Notes under the pieces: generated by a model
What the model was told of the DNA's origin: nothing
Seen by the model: the letters and a program-made list of their open reading frames with translations, nothing else
Database searches by the model: none
Program-made: the position numbers and the translations under genes
Source of the DNA: Rugamonas sp. A1-17
GTDB lineage: Bacteria; Pseudomonadota; Gammaproteobacteria; Burkholderiales; Burkholderiaceae_D
Assembly (NCBI GenBank): GCA_025548565.1
Contig: JAJLPB010000006.1
Coordinates: 124,001 to 188,000, forward strand
Direction: 5' to 3'
Length of the DNA stretch: 64,000 bases
Shown here: positions 50,239 to 56,716 of the stretch, one piece after another
Position numbering within the stretch: the first letter of the stretch is position 1
How the letters are laid out: the number at the start of each line of letters is the position of its first letter

Positions 50239-50961
50239 CTATCTTTCCTGCATGGCGCCGGATCCGCCGACGGCCAGCACTTCCACCGCGACCGCGTTGA
50301 CCTTGCGCCGCTGCGCACGCGCCTGGCCGCGAAGGATGTCGAACGCCTGCTCGCGTTCCAGGCCGTGGCGTTCCATTAGCACGCCGATGGCCAGGTTGGT
50401 GTCGCGCGCGTCGGACAGCGCTTGCGACAACACCGCTTGTTTTTCCCGCAGCGCGGCCAGTTCCGCCGACCGGACCAGGCCTACTTCGATGGCCGGGATG
50501 ATCTGGGCGACGCCGAGCGGCTTGACCAGGTACGCGACGGCGGCATGTGCGCTGGCGGCGCGCACCACGTCCGGCCCGTCGTGCGAGGACAGGAACATGA
50601 ATGGCAGCTCGCCCAGCTCGCGCAGGCGAGCCGCCAATTCGATGCCGGACATGCCGGGCATCGTGATGTCGATGATCGCGAAATCGGGCCGCCAGTCGGC
50701 GACGCGCTCCAGCGCGGCCAGCGCGCAATCGGCTTCGGTGGTCTGGTAGCCCAGGCGCTGCAGTCCGCCGGCGATGGCCATGCGCGTGACGTCGTCGTCG
50801 TCGACCACAAGGATGCGTGCCGGTTGACGCTGCGGCGCCACAGCCGCCGCTTGCGCAGGCCGGGCGACAGGACTCCCCGTCGAGGCGGCGGGCGATCGCG
50901 GCGGGTGCGATGGCCTGCCGGATCTGTCGGCGCGCCGGGAAATGACGTCGGTCGGATGCAT
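50239..50961 (-). CDS. Response regulator with ANTAR RNA-binding domain
   Basis: The ATG at 50961 has AAGGA upstream, giving 240 residues; an earlier TTG at 51003 is less likely. After a basic, low-complexity N-terminus (about 1-45) comes a receiver domain (ILVVDDDDVTRMAIAGGLQ, DFAIIDITMPGMSGIEL, VAYLVKPLGV) and a C-terminal ANTAR domain (about 175-225; DTNLAIGVLMERHGLEREQAFDILRGQAR). ANTAR proteins bind paired RNA hairpins to prevent termination. It lies upstream of the chemosensory operon in the same direction and could take phosphate from CheA. Confidence 0.9.
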   Translation of the reverse strand: MHPTDVISRRADRSGRPSHPPRSPAASTGSPVARPAQAAAVAPQRQPARILVVDDDDVTRMAIAGGLQRLGYQTTEADCALAALERVADWRPDFAIIDITMPGMSGIELAARLRELGELPFMFLSSHDGPDVVRAASAHAAVAYLVKPLGVAQIIPAIEVGLVRSAELAALREKQAVLSQALSDARDTNLAIGVLMERHGLEREQAFDILRGQARAQRRKVNAVAVEVLAVGGSGAMQER

Positions 50962-51269
50962 GGTGTCCTTGTCTTGGCTGGGATGCTGCTCGTGTTCGTC
51001 CAACGCGGTATGATGGCCGCACCTCGCCCGGCAACCACGGGTCGCCTCAGGCTGGGATGGACAGGATGGCCGCGGAGGGAGGGCGGCCGAAGGTGGAACT
51101 CAATTGGCATGGCGCGCGGGCGGAGAGTTGGGCCGGCGCGAACCGAGGGCGCGATGCCGGCGGTGTTCTGCCGGAGCCTGTCTCGGTTATGTAATCGTGT
51201 TCCCGGCAGCGTGCCGCGCCTTCGTCGCTGTTGAGCGTCTGTGATGCGTCGGCCTGCTGCCTGACAAGT

Positions 51270-51298
51270 ATGATTGACGATTGCTTGCTCAAAGTCAA
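51270..51298 (-). promoter_or_regulatory. Promoter-like pair reading toward the ANTAR regulator
   Basis: On the minus strand TTGACT (51298-51293) and AATCAT (51275-51270) are 17 bases apart; the -35 matches 5/6 and the -10 4/6. The start would be near 51263, about 300 bases before the regulator gene. No regulator site is recognised. Confidence 0.35.
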
Positions 51299-51379
51299 TT
51301 TATTTTGCTGTGCACCATAGCCTGCATTAATGCAAGCTGCGGCGAAAAAGCGACAGCCGCGCAGCAGCCTTGAGGCGCA

Positions 51380-51451
51380 TCAATCGCAGGCGTCGCCGAT
51401 GGCCAGTGAGAGGGCGAGTGTGCAAGATGCGAGGAGTGTCTTCATTTTCAT
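51380..51451 (-). pseudogene. 23-residue signal-peptide-like frame, possible gene remnant
   Basis: The frame reads MKMKTLLASCTLALSLAIGD then ACD and stops. Composition is that of a secretion or lipoprotein signal, but nothing follows it. It begins 17 bases after the end of an exported-protein gene, in the same direction. It may be the 5' stump of a deleted exported-protein gene, or a tiny peptide. Confidence 0.3.
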
Positions 51452-51467
51452 AGGGGACGGGCTCAGT

Positions 51468-52091
51468 TCACTCGAAGACAAACGGACCTGTTACCTTATC
51501 CAAGGTGTAGTAGATGTAGCTTCTGGGGCCGTTAATAATGATCTCGGATTCCTTCTTTCCCCATTTCGCCTTTTTAAAGGTCAAGCAAAACTGATCGCTT
51601 GAGTTGTTCCCGAATTTTTCTGACACAAAGGGTTTGAGGCCGGTGAAGTCCAGGATCACGAATTTCTTTATACAATTCCCATCACCGCCCAGCAGAACCA
51701 CCATACGCTTCACTTCCGCATGCCCGGTCTGTCCGTGCCGTCTCGGCATGTATTCCGTGGAAGTGACGGTCATCAGTTCACTCATGATCGAAACCCCTCC
51801 ACCTTGAGCGTCAGTCTGGCCCTCTGTCGAGAGCAAGGTTTGGTCGTTGAGGGTAAGTCGTTCAGCTGGCATCCCCGGGGTGCCATCGCTGAGAATGAAC
51901 TTCAGATCGCCGAATTTGGTGGGGTAGGTATACGCGGACACATCCCGCACATGCAGGACTTGATTCAACTGCTCCGCCTTGATATCCGGAGCCGCCGGCG
52001 AGGCCGCGTAGCCGTTGCCAGAAAATAGAACGGCGAGTTCCGGCAGGAACAAGAACAGGAAAACTGCGCGTATAACTTTATCTCTTGGCAT
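51468..52091 (-). CDS. Exported protein of unknown function
   Basis: The ATG at 52091 opens a signal peptide (MPRDKVIRAVFLFLFLPELA, cleavage near GYAAS); total 207 residues. It overlaps the preceding gene by 14 bases. The mature part is mixed alpha/beta with two cysteines (in GNCIKKFVI and DQFCLTFKK) that could form a disulphide. No family is recognised. It lies at the far end of the T6SS effector island, in the same direction and with similarly low GC, so a periplasmic immunity or accessory role is possible but unproven. Confidence 0.7.
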   Translation of the reverse strand: MPRDKVIRAVFLFLFLPELAVLFSGNGYAASPAAPDIKAEQLNQVLHVRDVSAYTYPTKFGDLKFILSDGTPGMPAERLTLNDQTLLSTEGQTDAQGGGVSIMSELMTVTSTEYMPRRHGQTGHAEVKRMVVLLGGDGNCIKKFVILDFTGLKPFVSEKFGNNSSDQFCLTFKKAKWGKKESEIIINGPRSYIYYTLDKVTGPFVFE

Positions 52092-52737
52092 GTTCCAGCA
52101 TCCCTTGGAGTTTGGCGATTCGCTGCGGCTGCAGCTTTGCATGCGCCAGCCTGGTTTGTAAAAATTCCAGCTGTGCCGGATTCTGCGTCACGCACGCGGT
52201 GATGAACTTCTCGACGTCGGATTCGGCGCGCAGGTTTTCTTGCAGCAGCGCGTACTGATGACTGAATCGTTGATTCTTCAGGTCGTTGGCTGCCAATGCG
52301 TCTTCATACTTCTTGCGCATCGCGGGATCCGTGATGCCCGATGGGGCGACGCCTGCGGGCAGTCCGGCTTCGGGCGGCGGCGCCACGGTGAGTTGTGGGA
52401 GATCGTTCGGAGTGAAGTCAGGGGCGATCTCGGCATCCATTGCGTCAAAGATGGCGAACCACAGCGACAGCTTATCCTTGGCTGGCGGTTGGCCAACCAG
52501 TGGCGCCGGCGACACCTTGCCGGGCATGGCGCCGGCCAACGAGATGGCCGTCGATAGCGGCATGACATCGTGAGTCTTTTTGAATACTGCCAAATGCTGC
52601 ATTGCTTGGTCAAACTGCCGCGACATTTTTTTCCTCGCCACTCTGTGTTTATCTGATGCCTGAAACGCGGTGCTCCCATAGACCACCGGATGACCGACGG
52701 AGCCTAGAAGTACAGCAATCAGTAGAACGTGGCGCAT
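52078..52737 (-). CDS. Exported helical protein of unknown function
   Basis: The 219-residue protein begins with a signal peptide (MRHVLLIAVLLGSVGHPVVYG). A helical segment follows, then a Pro-rich middle (about 75-130) and a long charged helical C-terminus (about 135-219, KKYEDALAANDLKNQRFSHQ) likely to form coiled coil. No family is recognised. It is coupled to the next exported protein by overlap and follows the second immunity-like gene after 77 bases. Confidence 0.7.
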   Translation of the reverse strand: MRHVLLIAVLLGSVGHPVVYGSTAFQASDKHRVARKKMSRQFDQAMQHLAVFKKTHDVMPLSTAISLAGAMPGKVSPAPLVGQPPAKDKLSLWFAIFDAMDAEIAPDFTPNDLPQLTVAPPPEAGLPAGVAPSGITDPAMRKKYEDALAANDLKNQRFSHQYALLQENLRAESDVEKFITACVTQNPAQLEFLQTRLAHAKLQPQRIAKLQGMLEHAKR

Positions 52738-52814
52738 GATGATTTTGCTTGATTTAAAGACGGATCAAACTAGGCGAGAAACGCATTCACGCGGCGTCGA
52801 AGTTGTGCCACCTG

Positions 52815-53894
52815 TCAATCGTTAGCTAGAACCCAGCGCACTTCGCGGCCTTGGTATAGCGGCAGCTTTTGACCTTGTTGTAGCGTGACGCTGGCATGCA
52901 GATCAGATTCGACTAGCCATCTTCCTGCGACCGAGGCTACGGCGCCGCTCTCTGCCCAAGTGATCTCGTCAGCCTTCCAGACACCTGGAGATGAGGTGCG
53001 CGCTTCTTTCGGCGCCGTGAAGTGGTAGAGCGCTTCTTCCTTAGGAACCGCACCTTCGTTATAGCGGTCGTCCCGCCACAACAAACGCCAAGTTGTATTT
53101 AGATCGAAATTATCAGTCGCGGTTTCTACTGTGATTTTTGGTGCCTTGGCCCCCCCATGCAAATAGTTCATCGCGCCCATGATCTTGAATGGTGGTTGCG
53201 GTTTCGGAGTGGTGACAAGCAGACTCAAGAATGATGCCTTGGGCACTTCGATTGGCTCCCATATACCAGAACACGGTGTGTAATTGTCCGTACTGACGAA
53301 TGTGTTTTCAGTCGGATTGGGAACAACATCTAGTTCCTTTGGAAAAGGCATAACTTTCAGTTCTGCTCTAAGCCAGTCACCGTAGAGTGTCCGGCCTGGC
53401 TCGTCAAGATAACGCGGCTCGAGAATATGTCTGGCGCACTCTTGCCAAGCCTGACATGCCGCGGTTAGCGTATTGCAAAAATCCCCCCACAGCGGAGTGT
53501 GTTTTTCGTCAATGATGTTTTCGCCCATTTCTATGCGGGTCGTCATTTCCGCCCAATGAAAAAGAATGCGTCGCGCCATCGCAAATTCACCGTTGGCGTC
53601 GAATTTAAACACTCGCTTGTCACCCTTGCCGAGCCTCAGGATGCCTTCTTCGCAGTGCGCCAGTCCTTTGAGAATAAGTGCATATTCTGCTTGCGGAAGA
53701 GCAGTCTTATCATTCCAGCCCCGCGCATGCGCCTCGCGCACGCTATTCTCTGTGGCTGTTGCCCAAGCTTTATAGAATTCGAAAATACGGTGCCATGCGG
53801 TGACAGAGCTGACCTTTTGCAGCCAGTAAAAGATCTGCTGTCGTTCAAAATCACATGGAAGCATAACAGCGTCTGCTGCTGCGGATTTTTTCAT
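52815..53894 (-). CDS. Immunity-like protein, second copy (Imm71/Imm72-type)
   Basis: The 359-residue protein is clearly paralogous to the 54099-55175 gene: shared blocks include ERQQIFYWLQ, AEYALILKGLAHCEEG, FDANGEFAMARR, YTPCSGIWEP, NYLHGG and PLYQGREVRWVLA. It has no signal peptide. The end (AGRWLVESDLHASVTLQQG, then PLYQGREVRW) follows a pattern seen in T6SS immunity proteins; assignment to the Imm71/Imm72 families is from memory. A remnant of tssL lies immediately 5' of it, so it is probably an orphan immunity gene left by duplication and deletion. Confidence 0.6.
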   Translation of the reverse strand: MKKSAAADAVMLPCDFERQQIFYWLQKVSSVTAWHRIFEFYKAWATATENSVREAHARGWNDKTALPQAEYALILKGLAHCEEGILRLGKGDKRVFKFDANGEFAMARRILFHWAEMTTRIEMGENIIDEKHTPLWGDFCNTLTAACQAWQECARHILEPRYLDEPGRTLYGDWLRAELKVMPFPKELDVVPNPTENTFVSTDNYTPCSGIWEPIEVPKASFLSLLVTTPKPQPPFKIMGAMNYLHGGAKAPKITVETATDNFDLNTTWRLLWRDDRYNEGAVPKEEALYHFTAPKEARTSSPGVWKADEITWAESGAVASVAGRWLVESDLHASVTLQQGQKLPLYQGREVRWVLAND

Positions 53895-54008
53895 GATGTC
53901 GTGGCGTAGGGGCGGCAGTCGCGTAGGGTGGACAGACCCGCCGTCGTATTCTTATGCTCCGCCAACAAGTGGCGAAACGGCTCGCTCAGCCACGGGCGCA
54001 CAGGTTCT

Positions 54009-54075
54009 CGTCCGGCGAGGCGTTCTGCTTCTTGGCGCTGCGGCCGAAGTCGTCCAGGAAGACCGACATCTTGCC
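54009..54075 (-). pseudogene. tssL (DotU) fragment between immunity paralogues
   Basis: These 67 bases match 60174-60240 inside the intact tssL with about five differences. The same frame is kept: FLDDFGR, AKKQNASPD are identical to TssL, then the frame diverges and stops 7 residues on. No start signal or domain remains. It marks one end of a past duplication of the tssL-vgrG-effector-immunity block. Confidence 0.8.
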
Positions 54076-54098
54076 TGATCGCACAGCCGAAATTGATG

Positions 54099-55175
54099 TC
54101 ACTTGTCCGCCAATACCCAGCGCACCTCGCGGCCTTGGTACAGCGGCAGTTTCTCGCCCATTTGGAGCATGACACAGCCGCTCAGGTCAGACTCGACTAG
54201 CCATTTACCAGTAGCCTTTGCCGCCGTACCGCTGTCTCCCCAAATTGTCTCATTCGGTACCGAGATCGATGGAGGAGTGGGTAGGACCGCGTCAGGTTTT
54301 TTGAAGCGATAGTGTGCCTCCTCTTCAGGAATCGTACCGTCGCTATAGCGATCGTCCCGCCACAACAAACGCCACGTCGTAGCCAGATCTATGTTGTCGT
54401 TTGCTGTTTCCACCGTGATCTTTGGTGCTTTCGAACCACCGTGTAAGTAGTTCATGGCGCCGACGACCGTAAAAGGCGGTTGGGGCTTCGGCGCACCGGA
54501 AAACAAGCTCAGAAATGGGGCGGAGGGGACCTCTACAGGTTCCCAGATCCCAGAGCATGGCGTGTAATCGTTCGTGCGTACGAACGTATTGTCGATCGGG
54601 TCGGGAACAGCTTTCAGTTCATTTGGAAACGGCATATTTGCCAACTCTTCCTGGAGCCATATACCGTATAGCGTAAGCGCTGGCTCATCAATGTAACGTG
54701 GTTCAAGAATCTCTACGGCACATTCCCCCCACACCTGGCCCAACGCCACTAGCGCTTCGCAAAATTCCGCCCACAGCGGAGTGTTCTTTTTAATACCATT
54801 CTCGCCCAACTCTATGCGCTCAAGCATTTGCGTCCAATGAGAAAGCATGCGTCTAGCCATTGCAAATTCACCATTTGCATCGAATCTGAACACCCGTTTA
54901 TCACCTGAGGCCAGTCGCTTGACACCTTCTTCGCAATGGGCCAAACCTTTCAAAATGAGCGCATATTCTGATTGGGGGAGCGAGGTCTCGCTCCCCCAGC
55001 CGTGCTGATCGGCTTCGCGTAGGCTGTTTTCAGTGGCAACTGCCCAAGCTTTATAATATTCATAAATACGGCGCCATGCCGTAGCCGAGCTGATTCTCTG
55101 CAGCCAGTAAAAAATCTGCTGCCGCTCGTATTGGGATGGCAGCATGACAGCATTTGTGGATATGGATTGTTTCAT
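54099..55175 (-). CDS. Probable cognate immunity protein (Imm71/Imm72-type)
   Basis: The 358-residue cytoplasmic-type protein starts within the stop of the putative effector gene (ATGA overlap), the classic arrangement for a toxin and its antidote. It has a helical N-terminal half (ERQQIFYWLQRISSATAWRR, ALILKGLAHCEEG) and a strand-rich C-terminal half ending ATGKWLVESDLSGCVML and PLYQGREVRWVLADK. It is paralogous to 52815-53894. The lack of a signal peptide suggests that the toxin acts in the cytoplasm. Confidence 0.65.
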   Translation of the reverse strand: MKQSISTNAVMLPSQYERQQIFYWLQRISSATAWRRIYEYYKAWAVATENSLREADQHGWGSETSLPQSEYALILKGLAHCEEGVKRLASGDKRVFRFDANGEFAMARRMLSHWTQMLERIELGENGIKKNTPLWAEFCEALVALGQVWGECAVEILEPRYIDEPALTLYGIWLQEELANMPFPNELKAVPDPIDNTFVRTNDYTPCSGIWEPVEVPSAPFLSLFSGAPKPQPPFTVVGAMNYLHGGSKAPKITVETANDNIDLATTWRLLWRDDRYSDGTIPEEEAHYRFKKPDAVLPTPPSISVPNETIWGDSGTAAKATGKWLVESDLSGCVMLQMGEKLPLYQGREVRWVLADK

Positions 55176-56704
55176 GGGTGAACGAGTACCTGTTCGTTAT
55201 GCTTAGTTGCTTCTTCTCGACTACCTACACGGGCCGTTTGTGTGGTGGTGGTACCTGGGGCGTGGATGTACCCCCAGATGCCATTAGTATCGGTCCAGCC
55301 GGTCTTATGAAAAGTAAACTCGAGTCCTGATTGGGGATCGATGAGCTTGTATTCTTTAGCGCCATTGGTAAATTCATGGGCGGCTTTGTTCAAAATATCT
55401 TTGAACCCTTCTTCCAAAATAAAAAATGCTTGGGTTGCCCCACCTGGAAGATATTGCCCTGGGATTTTTTCACCAAATTGTTCTGAGACCGTGCCAACCA
55501 CTGCTTTCGGCCCTTTTTTTCCAACGACTCGAGCTGATACGTAAAAACCGTCGCCGTTGAAACTATCGAGCACGGCGGCCAGCTCTCGCCATTCCTTGGC
55601 GGTCTTGGGAGGTGCACCCAAGCCCCACCATGCACCGGCCGCCCACGCTTCGCCTACGTCTACGCCATGCGTGGTTCGTGGGGGACCAAAGAAACGGAAG
55701 ATTTGTTCTCCTTCTTTCAATTCACGATTTACCATCTTCCCGGCAAATGCTGCCACGCTATTATATTCGCCGGTTTCACGGTCGACGCGTAACAAGTTGG
55801 GATAGCCAGGTTCCGGTTGATAAATTTTTTCAATCAATTTGGGCTTTTTGGGGGACGCAGGGTTTTGGTTAAATCCGCGGCGCGAATTCTGCACTGGCAG
55901 TACGCCGTCTTCAATCAACCGCCGCTCTTCAGCGCGTGTTGCGATTTTTTGACCAGTGGCCACCTCATGCATCGCCAGGCGGCTGGTCGTCTCGCCCCCC
56001 GAGCGAATGTAAGCCTGAATTTCCCGCAACTTCTGATCCAGTTCTTTCACGGCGATCGGGATCATTTCCTTGCCCTTATCGCGGACGTTGGCGAGACCTT
56101 GGCGCAGCGACTTGATGCGCTTGGCCAGACTGGGTGCTATTTCGGCAATTTTTGTTCCGGTTTTAAGCAGTATACTGTCGAGAGTGACCATCAGGTGCGT
56201 GAACTTTTCAACTAACGTCCCCAGGTGGTCGCTGATGCGCAGTGCGAGCAACCACTTCTCGGCATTCTTGACGCCGATTCGGTTGAGGAACTCGATGATT
56301 TCCTTTGCACCTTCAACCATGTGCGTCATCCTGGCCGCTGCCGCCATATGGGCCGCCTCCTCGGCAACTTTGACGATAATACGGCCCACGCCTTTGACGA
56401 CGCCGCCGAATACCGGGATCAGCGCGAACAGCAAAACAACGAGTAATACCCAGTGCCATGTTGAATTGCGTTTTTCCTCATCATCGGCTAGGCCGAAGAC
56501 AACTGCGATCAGATCACGCACGGCTGTCGCATCCCCGACCAGCGGAATCATGCCGATGACCGCGTCTACGATGATTTGGGTGATGCTTGCCTTCTCGTTG
56601 AAAGCTCCTTGGACCGTTCCCCAGGTCCAGCTTCCTACGTCGGCGCAGACAGCTCTAAATTGGCTCAATGACCATCCGCCTGGCGGACTGTACGTATCGC
56701 TCAT
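55172..56704 (-). CDS. Putative VgrG-linked T6SS effector with membrane segments and C-terminal toxin domain
   Basis: The 510-residue gene begins 12 bases after vgrG. Residues 41-73 and 83-111 are hydrophobic and could insert into the target membrane. A helical middle follows (about 115-260), then a soluble C-terminal domain (about 300-500). That domain holds EQIFRFFGP, WWGLGAPPKTAKEWRELA, NGDGFYVSARVV and LPGGATQAFFILEEG. The FR after a strand and the late Glu pair recall the ends of ADP-ribosyltransferase toxins, but this is weak. No PAAR motif or signal peptide is seen. Its stop overlaps the immunity-like gene. GC is visibly lower than in the core T6SS genes. Confidence 0.7.
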   Translation of the reverse strand: MSDTYSPPGGWSLSQFRAVCADVGSWTWGTVQGAFNEKASITQIIVDAVIGMIPLVGDATAVRDLIAVVFGLADDEEKRNSTWHWVLLVVLLFALIPVFGGVVKGVGRIIVKVAEEAAHMAAAARMTHMVEGAKEIIEFLNRIGVKNAEKWLLALRISDHLGTLVEKFTHLMVTLDSILLKTGTKIAEIAPSLAKRIKSLRQGLANVRDKGKEMIPIAVKELDQKLREIQAYIRSGGETTSRLAMHEVATGQKIATRAEERRLIEDGVLPVQNSRRGFNQNPASPKKPKLIEKIYQPEPGYPNLLRVDRETGEYNSVAAFAGKMVNRELKEGEQIFRFFGPPRTTHGVDVGEAWAAGAWWGLGAPPKTAKEWRELAAVLDSFNGDGFYVSARVVGKKGPKAVVGTVSEQFGEKIPGQYLPGGATQAFFILEEGFKDILNKAAHEFTNGAKEYKLIDPQSGLEFTFHKTGWTDTNGIWGYIHAPGTTTTQTARVGSREEATKHNEQVLVHP

Positions 56705-56716
56705 GATGCTTGTTCC

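Larger units (their letters stand above)
50962..51467 (-). other. Long intergenic region upstream of the ANTAR regulator
   Basis: About 500 bases without a convincing gene. 50962-51230 is GC-rich with no protein-like reading frame. 51240-51340 is AT-rich and holds a promoter-like pair reading toward the ANTAR gene, which would give a leader of about 300 bases. 51340-51467 holds a 23-codon signal-peptide-like frame listed separately. Confidence 0.5.

Noticed and set aside
51047..51298. 83-residue minus-strand frame in the gap upstream of the ANTAR regulator
   Set aside because: It starts with TTG, has no ribosome binding site and shows low-complexity composition. It overlaps a promoter-like pair.
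53895..54008. Sequence between the immunity paralogues as an insertion-sequence remnant
   Set aside because: No terminal inverted repeats or transposase fragment were seen. Only the tssL match at 54009-54075 is explained.
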